Assembly: GCA_027422505.1 (NCBI GenBank)
Contig: JAPQWV010000028.1
Span: 2,642,001-2,706,000 of the forward strand
Reading direction: 5' to 3'
Source of the DNA: Craterostigma plantagineum
Taxonomy: Eukaryota > Streptophyta > Magnoliopsida > Lamiales > Linderniaceae
Length of the DNA: 64,000 bases
Shown piece by piece: positions 23,301 to 34,600 of this stretch. The translations under genes and the position numbers were made by a program. The notes beneath the pieces are model-generated. The model did not search any database. It worked only from the letters and a program-made list of their open reading frames with translations, and was not told where the DNA came from. The number at the start of each line of letters is the position of its first letter. Position 1 is the stretch's first letter.

Positions 23301-24276
23301 CAGATATCCGAGGAATTAGATTACCCTTCGCCTTTTTCGAAAATTCAAATTCCTCTCCCTCAGGCAAGCAGTATTTGACTACTTTCTTCGAGCAGTCGAT
23401 AATAGCTCCATATTTGGAAAGCCAATCCATCCCGAAAATGACATCGTAATCATTCATCGGGATTACGATCAGATCTACGTTCAAATCTCTTCCCTCAATT
23501 CTAACAGGACAATCTTCTACAACTAGATTCGTACGTGTCGGATCTCGGGGTAAAGACACCACGAAATTGCACATAGAACGAGTGGGATGAATTCCCGCTC
23601 TAGCCACAAAATTAGCCGACACAAACGAGTGTGTAGCCCCAGAGTCAAATAAAATTGTTGAAGGTACGTAAAAGATATTCAGCATACCCGTGACCACATT
23701 CGGATTAGCCTCCGCCTCCTCGTTCGTCAATGTGAAGACACGAGCTGGGACTGGCGGTAAGCCCTCCGCCTCCTCATTCGTAAGTGTGAAGACACGAGCT
23801 GGCACTGGCGGTGGTCGGACTGGATTCTGTGGCTGGTTCTGTGGCGTGTGCGGAAGCAGCTGCTGAGTTCTGGGACAGTCTCGAGCGTAATGTCCGGGCT
23901 GCCCGCATTGGTAGCAATGCACCGGTCGTTGTCCGAAACAGACTCCGACATGATTCCTTCCACAATGTGGGCATCGTGGTGCAGGATTTGGTGGCCTCGT
24001 ATTCGCTCCCTGGTTGAACGTCGGACGCCAGTTCTGTTGATTGGGTTGGTTGCCGCTGTTGTTTAAACCCTTTCCAAAGAATGGCCGTTTGGAACTTTCG
24101 CCTCCTTGAGGAGCTTCCCTCTTCCGACTAGACTCCTGTGCCTCCCTCACAACTCCCTCCGCCTGCTCCGCAATCAATGCCCGTTCCGTCGCATGTCGAA
24201 ACTCTAACTGGCGCACTCCCGCCACGCTTAGATCCCGGTAGAACTCGGGTTTCAGCCCCCGAAGAAAACGCGTCAC
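20332..24276 (-). CDS. pol: Gag C-terminus and complete Pol of gypsy B
   Basis: This 1,314-codon frame encodes the replication polyprotein. Residues 1-100 are the gag C-terminal part. Two zinc knuckles follow: CX2CX3HX3C (102-113) and CX2CX4HX4C (121-134). The aspartic protease has [10 protein letters not shown] (211-220). RT spans about 400-600 with FIDDIL at 545-550. RNase H follows, with [10 protein letters not shown] near 670. Integrase has an HHCC finger (HPGATKMY ... CLTCQ) and the DDE core seen in [18 protein letters not shown] and [10 protein letters not shown]. The last 60 or so residues ([16 protein letters not shown] to the end) look like a degenerate chromodomain. An 18-residue segment ([16 protein letters not shown]...) is duplicated in tandem before the protease. 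All catalytic motifs look intact; only a one-base frameshift separates it from the start of gag. Confidence 0.92.
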   Translation of the reverse strand: MTRFLRGLKPEFYRDLSVAGVRQLEFRHATERALIAEQAEGVVREAQESSRKREAPQGGESSKRPFFGKGLNNSGNQPNQQNWRPTFNQGANTRPPNPAPRCPHCGRNHVGVCFGQRPVHCYQCGQPGHYARDCPRTQQLLPHTPQNQPQNPVRPPPVPARVFTLTNEEAEGLPPVPARVFTLTNEEAEANPNVVTGMLNIFYVPSTILFDSGATHSFVSANFVARAGIHPTRSMCNFVVSLPRDPTRTNLVVEDCPVRIEGRDLNVDLIVIPMNDYDVIFGMDWLSKYGAIIDCSKKVVKYCLPEGEEFEFSKKAKGNLIPRISALKAQRLVNSGCEAFFVFAVKAEESSQPKLEDFPIVNEYPDVFPDDLPGLPPDREIEFSIDLMPGATLISKAPYRLAPNELRELKEQLDELLQKDFIQPSFSPWGAPVLFVQKKDGSMRLCIDYRELNKITIKNKYPLPRIDDLFDQIQGATVFSKIDLRSGYHQLKVREADIPKTAFSTRYGHYEFLVMPFGLTSAPAAFMDLMNRVFKEFLDQFVIVFIDDILIYSKTREEHEKHLRTVLRILREKQLFAKFKKCEFWLEQVVFLGHIISGNGLSVDPSKIEAVNNWPRPTTPTEIRSFLGLAGYYRKFIKDFSSISSALTNLTKKNVPFKWTEACEQSFQGLKKRLTTAPVLTIPSGTKGFSVYSDASKNGLGCVLMQNGKVIAYASRQLKPYEKNYPAHDLELAAVVFALKIWRHCLYGERCEIFTDHKSLKYFFTQKELNMRQRRWLELVKDYDCVINYHPGKANVVADALSRKSVNTELCHLGVEVINLGEIETRLAALTLKPTLLNRILEAQKKDEFYLKIRAEQDEGVQMEFGFRDDGSLQFRGRLYVPPDKEIRQIIMTEAHTTTYSIHPGATKMYRDLRINYWWPGMKKDVAVFVQRCLTCQQIKAEHQRPAGTLQPLMTPEWKWDHITMDFVVGLPKTVKGYDAIWVIVDRLTKSAHFLPSNQTYSMEKYAELYIQEIVRLHGIPISIVSDRDSRFLSQFCVSLQKAMGTKLSFSTAYHPQTDGQSERTIQTLEDMLRACILDFRGSWSKYLPLIEFSYNNSYQATIGMAPYEALYGRKCRSPVQWDEIGEKAFLGPEMVREMTEAVGKIRERMQTAQSRQKKYADKRRRPLQFDEGDQVFLKISPMKGVKRFGKKGKLSPRYIGPFTIVKRVGEVAYQLELPTSLAQVHDVFHVSTLRKYVPDPSHVVQGESLYQQLKPDLSYEEKPVEILMYEVKRLRNKNIPLVKVLWRNQVLEEATWEREDEMRERYPELFSVL

Positions 24277-24293
24277 CTTCAGAGCATTGGTGG

Positions 24294-24863
24294 CTACGAG
24301 GTGAGGGCAAAGCGAGATAACTCCTCGAATTTGTGGATGTACTCAGGCACCGACATATTCCCCTGCTTCAGGTTCATGAACTCATACATTTTCTGCTCCT
24401 GGTCGTGAGCAGTGAAGTACTTGTCGTAGAAGAGCTCCCTGAAGCGTTCCCAAGTCATAGTGACTGGGTCCTCCAACACCTTGATGGTGTTCCACCAGAC
24501 ACGTGCATTCCCCCGAAGTAGGGAAACGGCACATAACGTCTTCTCCTCGTTCGGTACACGGCTGTATATGAAGAGGTCTTCAATAGTGCCGATCCAATCC
24601 TCGGCTTCCGTGGGATTAGCGGCCTCGGAAAAGATCGGAGGATTAAGTTTTCGGAAACGCTCCCCGATAATCTCCACACGGTCGGGCTGTGGAGGCGAAC
24701 GATGCTCAGATGAGCTCCGGTGGTTGATCAGATCATGGATTTGATTCGATTGTTGCTGAATAAGTTCAGTCAATCGATGGATGGTAGAGCGGTCCTCCTC
24801 TAGTGGAGATTCAGATCCCGCCCTACGACTCGACTCGCCCACTTCTCTACGTGTTGTCACCAT
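24294..24863 (-). CDS. gag: Gag N-terminal part of gypsy B
   Basis: This open frame carries the gypsy gag domain, with [12 protein letters not shown], an [16 protein letters not shown] motif, [10 protein letters not shown] and the segment ending FEELSRFA. I prefer the Met at 24863 ([14 protein letters not shown]), because it aligns with the start of gag in gypsy D; an upstream in-frame Met at 24905 adds 14 unsupported residues. The frame ends in a wrong-frame stop just after SRFA. The DNA there has one C fewer than needed to encode the PHLVA that follows in gypsy D (near 24306). Restoring frame would join it to the 1,314-codon pol frame. This is either a disabling mutation or a homopolymer error. 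Confidence 0.88.
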   Translation of the reverse strand: MVTTRREVGESSRRAGSESPLEEDRSTIHRLTELIQQQSNQIHDLINHRSSSEHRSPPQPDRVEIIGERFRKLNPPIFSEAANPTEAEDWIGTIEDLFIYSRVPNEEKTLCAVSLLRGNARVWWNTIKVLEDPVTMTWERFRELFYDKYFTAHDQEQKMYEFMNLKQGNMSVPEYIHKFEELSRFALTS

Positions 24864-25005
24864 TTTCAACTTACTTCTACAATAAATGACACATAAATCA
24901 GCCAAATCAAATCACATAAAAGCGTAAAAAAACTTACAGGCGCGGCTGGTTCTCCCGGCTTTTGAGCGGCAGTACATGGACAGTCTACAGAATCTATAAC
25001 CTAAT

Positions 25006-25017
25006 GCTCTGATACCA
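25006..25017 (-). other. Primer-binding site of gypsy B
   Basis: TGGTATCAGAGC on the minus strand, complementary to initiator Met tRNA, 2 bp from the 5' LTR. Confidence 0.88.
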
Positions 25018-25486
25018 CCAGTAACGACCCGACTTCCTAAATACATATTTTGGCGGATTTATGCGACGTAAGCAGCGGCCCATTTAATTAAAACTTTTTA
25101 AAACGTATGAATACAAATATACACGAGTTCAATATTGTTCTCACGAGGTCCACATTTATTCATTGGGCCGAAGCCCAAAAATGTAAACACATGAAACATA
25201 ATTTAAATCACTCCACAAGTCGCGTCACATGTACTGCTCCGCCCTCAAAAGTCCGTGGAGGTACCACCTTCAGCCGCCTTACCTACACACGTAAACCCTG
25301 AGCTTTTGCCCAGTAGATGAAAATATACAATGCAAATGCTCTCACAACCCAATCCCGACACCTCCCAAATGCACACTCGACATCTCACAAATACACGCCT
25401 GTTTTCACCACACATCTTATTTCAAACACAGGGCCCTAGGCTAGACTCGGAATCCACGCATAAATGTCATAAAAAGCCATGATAGT

Positions 25487-25600
25487 ACGGCCCCATCTCG
25501 GTCTCAACCGTCTATAACAATGGCAGGTAACGGCCCCATCTCGGTCTCAACCGTACCTAAAATAGTGACAAACGGCCCCATCTCGGTCTCAGCCGCGAGC
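25487..25600. repeat. Three-copy ~43-bp tandem repeat in LTR B
   Basis: ACGGCCCCATCTCGGTCTCA occurs at 25487, 25530 and 25572. The two spacer sequences differ. Confidence 0.9.
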
Positions 25601-27360
25601 GCTTCATTGAGGCGTAACCCGACAAATAACATCAGTCACTCTACCCCACTCATCGACATTACCGAGACCCCACACGGTTATAACTCCCCTCGTGACACGT
25701 GTATGCAAATGTCGTGCAAATAAAGTGCAACACATAAAATGCAAATTTTCATATAACATATCGGCCTGAGGTATTAGCTCGGCCCGATCCAAAAACTAGC
25801 GTACACAAATAATTTGGGCCCAAAGCCCGCGTTCCGATTAAATCGGCCCGAAACCTTATATACTAAACTCTCCCCTAAATTACACTAAGAGTTCCAAAAT
25901 TCTAATCCTTTTATCTTTAACTCCTAAAGTTTTAAAATAATACTTCAATTCCTATTTAGAAATATTTCTCCAAATTTTACTTTTAAAAATCCAAAATCTC
26001 ATTATTTTATTTTATTTTTTTAAGAAAGCAAATTTGAAATTTCTTGACTCGATATTCGAAAATTTTATATAATTATAAAATGTCCAGAAATGATCCTCAA
26101 AATTTATCTAAGATTCAAAATTTTATCAACCCCAAATTTTAATATTTTTAGTTCAAACCCGAAATTTTATAGAATTCAGATTTGCCCCAAAACTTTTGAA
26201 AATTTACATTTAACCCTCGAAATTTCCAAAAATTGCATAATGACCCTAGCCGAATTCATTAATCATTTATTTAATAAAAAAAACAAAAGTTTCTGAAAAT
26301 TTTCATTTCTACTCTAGCCGAAACTCAACATAAAATTTTAGTACTCAAACTTTTTTAAAAGTTTTAATTTGGTTCTTACCGAATTATTTAGTCACTAATT
26401 ACTTTTGAAAAGTTCCAACTTAATCGTAGCCTAATTTGTATATACTTATTTAGCATTCACAACTTTTGAAAAATTCTAATTTCATCCTAGCCGAAATTAT
26501 ATAAATTTAATTAACATCCCTAAACTTTTGAAACGTTCTAATTTCATCCTAGTCGAAATTATATAAATTTATTTAGTACCCCAAAACTTTTGGAAAGTTC
26601 TAATTTCCAAACGAAATTTAGTATTAAAATATCCTCTCTTTGAATTTTTACATTTTTAGTCTCTATATTTTTTTAAACTTGTCAATTTAGTACCCGAGTT
26701 TTGAAAATTGCACAAAGGACCCCAATAATATATTCCGAATTTAAAATATGTCCTAAAAGCTATATATTTCTTTAAAAATATTCTCTGTTCGGAATTTTAC
26801 AACACAGACTCCCCAGATTTTGTAAAATTTCAATTAAGTCCCTAAAATTTTAAGATAACTATTTTATAGGCTGTTTTGCGATCGTTTCGTATTTCTCAAT
26901 GATCAAGGGGTAAACAATGTCCGCTGGACCTAAAATTTTAACCACACATAAAGGACTTGCAAATCTAAATTCTGTCCAAAGGAATTCTTAATCTGAGGTC
27001 TAGATTGTGAGATATGAATTTTTAAACCTCCTGGCCGAAATGAATAAAGAAACTCTAGAAAACTCTAATATTTCCTATATTTTAATCCTATTTCTTAATC
27101 TTAAAATCCTCTATCCTTATTTCTAAATACTCATGGTCCTCCTAAGCTAACCGAAATATATATATATATATGAACAATTCATGCAAATCAATCATCACTA
27201 TCACGTAAACACGAAGAACTCGATGAAGAACATGCAAACACGTAAAATTCGAAATTCCTAATGTTGTTTACGTATGTAGGTGATCTTCACCTACCTTAAT
27301 CCGCAGAGAATTGTGTTGCGAGTGTGATCCCGACCTTCGTTCCCGAGCTCCTCCTCGCCC

Positions 27361-27484
27361 GTGAGCTTCTCCCTTTCTTTTCCCTCTTTTCTTTTCTTTT
27401 CTTTTCTTTTCTTCTCTCCCTCTCTCCCACTCTTCCTCTCCCTCTCTCTCTCCTTTTTATTTTCTTTCTCTTTCTTTCTTTGAT
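27361..27484. repeat. Polypyrimidine (CT) tract in the B 5' LTR
   Basis: Same tract as at 19571-19694 with one C/T change, as expected for LTR copies. Confidence 0.85.
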
Positions 27485-28087
27485 TCTCTCGGCCTCTCCT
27501 CTCTATGATGGTGTCTCCCTATTAATTTTTAGTGTTATTTATTCTTGTGTTAATGGTGTATTTGATGGCTTTTGATTTTTGTATTTAAGTGTTTGGGATA
27601 TCACTTTATTCCTTCTCCTCTCCATAAAAATTGCCACCTCCTATTGTATTTGTAGTTGAGTTGTTAATTTATATTTTAGGTTAATAAAGTATGTATTAGT
27701 TTTATTTTTATTTTGTTTGTTTCATTTTGGAGTTGAATTGTTTTGTTTGATTTGTTTTGTTTTTGATTCTATTAGTATTATAGTATTTTTGGGTCAAAGT
27801 AATGAGGTGTAAAGAGGTCCCTCTCCTTACATAAAAATTGCCCATTTATTTATTTATTATTTTTTTATTATTATATTTTATTGGGCCAAAATCCTAATTT
27901 CTAGTCTACCTCTCACAATTGGACCATTACTTTTCTTTTGGTCCAATTGGGCCTTTATTTTTGATTATCGGATCAAATTTAAATTCTTGACTTGACTCGG
28001 GAAGAAAAATCGGTGTATGTTCGAAATCGACTTCATACTGTTCGATTATTATTAATGTAATCCCGTATAAATTTTACGGGTATTACA

Positions 28088-29060
28088 CCGGTGCAGAATA
28101 AATCTATACACGATTAACCTGACGTCCGTGCGGCCTTTGACATCAGCCCATGAAGCGAGCTTCTCACCACGTCAAGCCAGTTGCCTCTACTTCACGTCCT
28201 CTGGAATTACTTTTCATGGACCTCCGTGGACCAATGCAAACACAGAGTATCAACGGACGTAAGTATTAGTTGGTCATTGTTGACGATTTTTCTCGCTACA
28301 CATGGACGAAGTTCCTCCGAACCAAGGATGAGACAGGGGACTTGATTTCAAATTTTGTGAACACAACTCAGAATCTACTGCAGCAGACTATCCAAGTTAT
28401 TCAAACGGACGATGGAACTGAGTTCAAGAACAAGCATCTCAGTGTCTTTTATCAAAAACTTGTGATTAGTCAACAATACTCAGCCGCAAAGACGATGGAA
28501 CTGAGTTCAAGAACAAGCATCTCAGTGTCTTTTATCAAAAACATGTGATTAGTCAACAATACTCAGCCGCAAAGACGCCTCAACAAAATGGGGTAGTTGA
28601 AAGGAAGAACATAACTCTAGTGGAAGCCGCGCGTACGATGCTGATTCATTCCGGCCTTCCATATTTCCTTTGGGTTGAAGCAGTAAATACTGCCTGTTTC
28701 ACTCAGAACAGGATGGTCATACACTAGCAATTCGATAAGACATCGTACGAGATTATTAACACGCGAGTACACATTTCCTTCTTCAAGGTCTTCGGGTGCA
28801 AGTGCTTTGGGGCGAACGATAGAGAACAACGTGCTAAGTTCGACCCTAAAGCATTCGAAGCCACTTTCGACGGGTATTCTTCAACTTCTAAGGTGTACAG
28901 AGTGTACATCAAGTCCAACCGAACGATCAAGGAAAGCTACAATGTCACTCTAGAGATGGCTTCTGGGCACATTAGTTCAGGACCCGTGCCTAACCAGATG
29001 GCTTCTGAATACGACAGTTCAGAACCCGTGCTTAGTGGTGTGTTGGCACAAGACCAATAG
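28088..29060 (+). pseudogene. pol: Copia integrase of S copy 3, broken
   Basis: From about 28148 the frame reads through ASTSRPLELLFMDLRGPMQ, a TAG, then LVIVDDFSRYTWTKFL and a target-DNA-binding stretch IQTDDGTEFKN: the D,D part of the DDE core. An 83-bp tandem duplication (28408-28573) shifts frame. The frame resumes with SAAKTPQQNGVVERKN, which holds the catalytic Glu. Copia integrase inserts the cDNA into host DNA. The duplication, several stops and a further frameshift near 28727 make it non-functional. Confidence 0.85.
28408..28573. repeat. 83-bp tandem duplication in the integrase of S copy 3
   Basis: GACGATGGAACTGAGTTCAA starts at 28408 and again at 28491, and the units are identical except for one base (CTTGTG/CATGTG). 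The length is not a multiple of three, so it destroys the frame. Confidence 0.95.
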
Positions 29061-29063
29061 AAA

Positions 29064-29729
29064 ATGGCAACAACACAGCCTTCATCATCAGAAGAAGCTT
29101 TACAATTAGCTCTAGAAGACTTGGACTCGCTCTTCGAGCATCTATATTGGCCGAACAACACAATTAATACACCTACGGTGGAACTCCCACAAGACGAAGC
29201 CGATATACCAAGTGTTTCAAATATCCCCACCTCACCCAGTTCAAACTTACCACATAGGGCTACTACTCCAAACATGGATGTTGAGATAACATCATCAGAG
29301 TCGCTCAACTCAAGTGCAGACATGGAGTTACCTCAGCTAGATGAACAGCTTGAGATCACTAGAGATCTCACTCCGCAAATGGCTGATGCTTCAGGCTCGG
29401 CCTTGCCTCATGAGCGCAAATGGACTCGAGCACATCTACTCGATCAGATCATCGGTAATCTTTCTTGTGGAGTACGGACAAGAAATCATACCGGACTTTT
29501 TAGCTACTTCTTAAGCCAAAACGAGCCAATGAAGGTAGCAGACGCACTTAAGGACACAGATTGGGTAATAGCAATGCAAGATGCGATCAACCAATTCGAA
29601 CGTCTACAAGTGTGGACATTAGTACCCTGTCCGCATGGGAAAACAATCATAGGGACAAAATGGGTATTCAAGAACAAGAAAAATGAAGATGAAGAAGTGA
29701 TCAGGAATAAAGCAAGATTAGTTGCTTAG
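29064..29729 (+). pseudogene. pol: Copia integrase tail, linker and RT N-terminus of S copy 3
   Basis: The first 100 or so residues are an acidic Ser/Pro-rich linker. Then WTRAHLLDQIIGN, the NQFERLQVWTLVPCPHGKT block and GTKWVFKNK follow, which are the conserved entry to copia reverse transcriptase. The frame ends in a TAG just before GYNQQ, where relatives have LVAQGYNQQ or LVAKGYNQQ; a CAG-to-TAG change would explain it. Confidence 0.85.
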
Positions 29730-30223
29730 GGCTACAACCAACAGAAAAATGGGTACGCTCATGTTGCCCGAATCAAAGCCATCTGCCTATTCTTGGCCTG
29801 CGCGGCTCATAAGGACTTCAAAGTCTACCAAATGGACGTCAAAACTGTTTATATCAACGCCGTGTTAAAAGAAAAAGTCTACGTCGCCCAACCTGAAGGC
29901 TTCATTGATCAAGACATCCTGATTACGTCTATCGATTGAATAAAGCTCTCTACGGACTAAAACAAGCCCCTCGCGTTTGGTATGACGTCCTGAGCGAATT
30001 CCTCGTGAAGTCTGGATTTATTCGAGGAACTATCGATACAAATCTCTTCATTAAATGGCAAGACAAAGATCTGATGGTCGTCCAAGTATACGTCGACGAC
30101 ATCATCTTCGGATCTACTAATCCCCGGCTATGCCAGAAATTTGGAGATCTCATGAAGACCAAGTTCGAAATGTGGAAGAAAATAGTTTTTCTTAGGACTT
30201 CAGGTCAGACAGCTTGAAGATGG
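29730..30223 (+). pseudogene. pol: Copia RT core of S copy 3, cut by LTR E
   Basis: Motifs in order: VYQMDVKT (first catalytic Asp), YVAQPEGF, ALYGLKQAPRVWYD, and VYVDDIIFGSTN (catalytic DD). A one-base frame problem lies near 29920. The frame is cut at 30223 by LTR E and continues at 32972. Confidence 0.88.
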
Positions 30224-31379
30224 TGTAGCGACCCTCATTTTCTGATTAAAGTTAGTTGCGGATTTCCGCAACGTAAGCCGCAGAAGGCCCTTCTAAATTA
30301 AACTTTTCCTAAAATACATTATTATAAAAGTCTATCTACATCGTCACCACTGTACATGGGCCAAAGCCCCAAAATATCAAAAGAACAAAAGTCCTAACGT
30401 CGCTCCACAGGTCTTCATCCATGTACCGCTCCGCCCTCAAAAGTCCATGGAGTACCGCCACCAGCCGCCTCAGTCTTGATGCTTACCAGCGTCAGACTCA
30501 GTACCTACAACACGTAAACACTGAGCGATTTGCCCAGTAGGTGAATAAAAATGCATGTATGCATGTGTGCACTCAACCCAATTCCTAATATCTCACATAT
30601 CAATGCACACTCTTTCTTTTCCCACATTCCTATTTCACACAACACAGGGCCCTAGGTTAGGCTCGACACCTTCGCGTGCAATAGAGTAATAAGCAAAGGC
30701 CTCCTACCGGGTCGCTTCGCACCAAAATAAAAGCATACACTGATAGTGCACTGGACGATCACGCCAATGGCGCCCTATCAGGTCGCACCAAAACTCTCAT
30801 CCGGCGGTATGCACCCGGAGCGATCACGCCCGAGTAGACAGATCGATCACACTTGTCTCCGCCAGGTGCCCAGTGAGCCCAACCTCGACTCCTCTAAGCG
30901 TCACCAATCAAAATCATCTCACTCTACCCCGTACGTCAATATCTCAAATTATTACCGTCTCACTACGGTACAACCATCTCTCGCACTGACGTGATATGCA
31001 TGTGCTATGCATATACATGAAATCTAAAAACATGATTTATATCAAACGTATGTAAAACAGATAAAACATGTAAATCATGTAAGTCACGTAAGTCACGAGA
31101 ATCATCGAATCACATTAAAACACATAAATCACATATGTGCTTACGTATTGTAGATGGATGATCCACCTACCTGTCCTCCCGCTATCGTCAAATTAAGAGG
31201 TCCGATGGAACCCTATACGTCGATCCTCTGAATAAATAAATATTATTAGTATTTGTACTAACCATCGAACTGAACAGCCTAAAATAATTATATTAAAAAT
31301 TTTTAAAATACTCTAAGTATGACTTAGATCGCCCGTCTTATGGTCAATTCTAAGTCAACACCCGATTTTTATGTTTAAC

Positions 31380-31870
31380 TTGACTCGCTCGATTTATCTT
31401 GTCGATTAATATATTATGTAACCCGCAAAAGCTTATTACTAAAGACATGTTTCGCCCGATCAAATAGACTTAGGGTAGTTTCGTCCGATTAGTTGTATTT
31501 GGTATTCACAATCACCGAGTGATTCATCCAATCGCCCGATTGTCCACTTCTTTTTAATCGCCCGATTAATCATGCATGGAGGTTGGTTTCTCCGTGTGCC
31601 CTATTGACTCCAAATCGCCCGATTTGAGCCTCTTGAATCGCCCGATCCTTAGACAATAAGTTACCCGATTTGCCATATGGTGTAGCTTGCTTTCGCCGAT
31701 CCTTACCACCTTCTGAATTCGCCCGATTTGAGGGAAACAGCTCGGCAGATTTCAGCTTCGCCCGATTCTTCATTCTGCTAGATTTTGCCCGATTTCAGCG
31801 ATTTCACTTTCGTTGCCCGACTTTGTTTCTACGTATTTCGCCCGAAGTTGGTTCATCTACCCGGATTATG
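31380..31870. repeat. Dispersed TCGCCCGATT motif array in LTR E
   Basis: At least twelve copies of (A/T)TCGCCCGATT or close variants in about 490 bp, irregularly spaced. This is the same motif as in LTR F at 12600-13020, although the sequence between copies does not align. Confidence 0.8.
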
Positions 31871-31981
31871 TTCATATACCCGAATTGTTAAGCTTAAATC
31901 CTATTTTCTGGGCACTTACTTCGCACGTTAACACTATCCGATTGATCTCCTAAGCATTTATACATGTAAAATCATACATGA

Positions 31982-32118
31982 ACCTATTCGAATCACCTAT
32001 TCGAATTAATTATTCGAGTGAAGCTATTCGAATTACCTATTCGAATTAATTATTCGAGTGAAGCTATTCGAATTACCTATTCGAACAAATTATTCGAGTG
32101 AAGCTATTCGAATTAATT
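31982..32118. repeat. 40-bp tandem repeat in LTR E
   Basis: The unit beginning TCGAATTAATTATTCGAGTG starts at 32001, 32041 and (with changes) 32081, with a partial unit before it. Each unit contains three or four ATTCGAA-type words. Confidence 0.92.
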
Positions 32119-32971
32119 CTCCAATTACTTGAAATCGTTAAAGCTCATATCACCTAAATACTTGTCAACTTAACTTGAATCTCCAAAAACCTATAGTTTC
32201 CTAAACGTAATAGATTTCTAAGTTTGCTATGTCTAGTATCAGATCATATAAAACATTTATGTAATGAAAACTTATTATTCCTATCGAAACTAGACATGTA
32301 ATAGGAAATTTAGACACCAGCTCTTATTAGCTTACAATATCAGAACATTCCTAGGTGTTGCAAACATGATTCTGATGCCGAGAGCTTCATAGACACTATA
32401 CAAATCTTATATTAGCGTTACTTAGCCTATTTGGTATCCCTTAAATCTCATGTATATATCATGTGAGATATACGTATTTATATAACTACCAAAAATGAAT
32501 CGAACATAGATTAATTGTACTAAACACGTTAAGTAGTTCTTATACCTTTTATTGAAAATTAGCTCCCTATATATGGCGAAATCTTCTTATCCTTGCTTAG
32601 GACACCTTCTGCTACAATGTTCGTGTATGGGAAATGAGGTTTTCTTCTATCAATCCTCTTTGTTATAAGGTATGTTTTGGATAAGTATTACATTTAAAGT
32701 CTAAATGATGGGACACGTTAGTAGACGAATTTTACCTTAACCTTAAGAAATCTTACTACCTATTATATTTCTATGATTTGGGCTTTGGTTCAAAATATGA
32801 CCCAACTAATTATAGCCCAATTTAAATTCATTCTACCATTATAAGTTTCCTTAGTCAAATTTTGAATTGATTTAAAGCTAGCAAAATTTAATTTCCATAC
32901 TAGTATACCTAATTCACAAATTACATAATTTATTACATCGAAATCCCGTATTAAAATTTACGGGTATTACA

Positions 32972-33776
32972 TCAAATTTTCATAAGTCAGACCAAGTATA
33001 TCAGAGACATCTTGAAGAAATTCCATCAAGATCATAGCAAGCCTCTCAGCACTCCCATGGCAACAAGCTGCAAGTTGGATGCCGATCCCTCTGGAAAAGC
33101 AATCGACATCACCCTCTATCACAGCAGCATCGGATCTCTTCTATATCTCCCTCAAGTCGGCTGGACATCATATTTGCCACTTGTCTCTGCTCTCGTTTCC
33201 AAGCTGATCCCAAAGAATCCCACATGCTAGCGGTCAAGCGGATCCTGTGCTATCTCAAGGGCACTTCAACCTTAGGATTGTGGTATTCTATAGGTACGAA
33301 CTTCAATCTTATTGGCTACACTGACGCTGATTATGCAGGTTACCGAATGGACAGGAAAAGCACTTTCGGTGGTCCTCAATTTCTAGGCGGAAAGCTTGTC
33401 TGCTGGTTATCCAAGGAGCAGAACTGTGTCTCAACCTCGACGGCTGAGGCAGAATACGTTGCGGCCGCCAGCTGTTGCTCGCAAATGCTATGGATTCGGA
33501 CTCAGCTTCGCGATTATGGGTACAATTTAAATAATATACCCATATATAGTGATAGTCAAAGTGTCATTGCTATAACGTGTAATCCTGTTCACCACTCATG
33601 CACAAAAGACATAGATATAAGATATCACTTTATAAAAGATCACGTAGAAAAAAGGCACAATTGATATGTATTTCATGAACACGGAGTATCAACTAGCTGA
33701 CATTTTCACCAAGGCATTGGATGAAAAACGATTCCAATTCCTTGTCGGAAAATTAAGCATGTTGAATCTCACGTGA
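32972..33776 (+). pseudogene. pol: Copia RT C-terminus and RNase H of S copy 3
   Basis: The frame resumes with FISQTKYI and DILKKFHQDHSKP (RT thumb/connection), shifts frame near 33225, then reads RILCYLKGT, GYTDADYAGYRMDRKST (first RNase H Asp), STAEAEYVAAAS (Glu), and SDSQSVIAI (Asp). KDIDIRYHFIKDHVE follows, then ADIFTKAL in another frame. It ends with LSMLNLT and a TGA at 33774-33776. The end of pol is therefore visible, and everything up to 38228 is downstream spacer. Confidence 0.88.
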
Positions 33777-34586
33777 TCTGTGTTTTACTTGATCTGTGCT
33801 TTCATATGCTCTATTCTATGTATTTTTCTGTACTTATTTGTTATATCTTGCGTAAGACTTAAAAAAAAACATAAATAAAAATCTAAAAGTATTATACATA
33901 TACTTATAATAGTAGGGGGATGAATATATCTTTTAGGAATCTTTGATTCTAAGTCACAAATAATTTTCCCCGACATGCGACTGATTAATTGCTTAATTTT
34001 GTCAGTCTAAGTCGCATTCTTGTGTCTAAAGGTCATTAGATCGGTCTACTAGACACAATGCCACTTTACATAATTGAGGACTCTAGCCTTTTATTTTCTT
34101 TCTATGGATTTATTCTTGAGCGAGCCACACATCAATTGCTTGTCTTAACTAGTGATTCTTAGCCTCATACTCACCTTGCGTTAGATCGTTAGGAAAATGA
34201 TTAGGACATTTAGGAAATTCCTCACTTGGCCATATGTAAATTTCCATCCTTTGACATAACCTTTAGTCATCCACTTTAAGCCTCCTCTGATTCCCTGTTC
34301 TTCATTTGAATCCCATTCAAGCCTTCAATTGATGTTCACAATCTTCGGAGGGATATTCAAATGAGAAAAGGAGGGGGACATAAGAAGAATCGAAAAGAAA
34401 AGATGACAAAAGAAGGTGGAAAACGCACAAGAGGAATGCTCAATGCACAAAAAGCAGTCCAAAAGAACATGCCCTCCCAATTATTGAGATCTTTTAGAAA
34501 TCATAAGAAGAGGGGCATGGATCATGCTGTGAACTTCTCCCTTGATAATCTCGTACGCTCGTCAGAACGGCTGGAAAGAGGAGCAC
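33777..34586 (+). other. S copy 3 spacer, first part
   Basis: Non-coding, AT-rich sequence right after the pol stop. From about 34520 the word GTGAACTTCTCC introduces a repeat that continues beyond LINE B. The ORF at 34361-34615 is lysine-rich low-complexity sequence and not convincing. Confidence 0.55.
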
Positions 34587-34600
34587 CACGAAGTGAACTT

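Larger units (their letters stand above)
18581..28087 (-). mobile_element. Ty3/gypsy chromovirus B, nearly intact, one LTR truncated
   Basis: On the minus strand: 5' LTR (28087-25020), PBS (25017-25006), gag-pol (24863-20332), PPT (20310-20298) and 3' LTR (20297-18581). The 3' LTR lacks about 1.35 kb at its distal end. The pol order protease, RT, RNase H, integrase, with a chromodomain-like tail, marks a chromovirus; the tail and LTR style suggest the Tekay lineage. Over about 1.7 kb the LTRs differ at roughly 13 sites by eye, so insertion was recent. The left TSD was lost with the truncation. Confidence 0.85.
25020..28087 (-). repeat. 5' LTR of gypsy B (3,068 bp)
   Basis: It ends TATTACA at 28087 (TGTAATACCCG on the minus strand). 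Its other terminus reads AGTAACGACCC at 25020, where sister LTRs have TGTAACGACCC, so the terminal T is apparently changed. It holds a three-copy repeat (25487-25600) and a CT tract (27361-27484). The sequence right of it (CCGGT) belongs to S copy 3. Confidence 0.9.
30224..32971 (-). mobile_element. Solo LTR E (2,748 bp) in the RT gene of S copy 3
   Basis: Its left end is TGTAGCGACCCTC and right end CGGGTATTACA, the same style as the B and D LTRs. There is no PBS, PPT or coding content, so it is a solo LTR. The flanks are GATGG and TCAAA, with no duplication. Joining the flanks gives a continuous RT reading frame, so no target bases were lost either. Confidence 0.85.

Noticed and set aside
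20130..24744. Plus-strand ORFs of 60-190 codons across gypsy B
   Set aside because: They are antisense shadows of the minus-strand gag-pol frame, which has all expected motifs.
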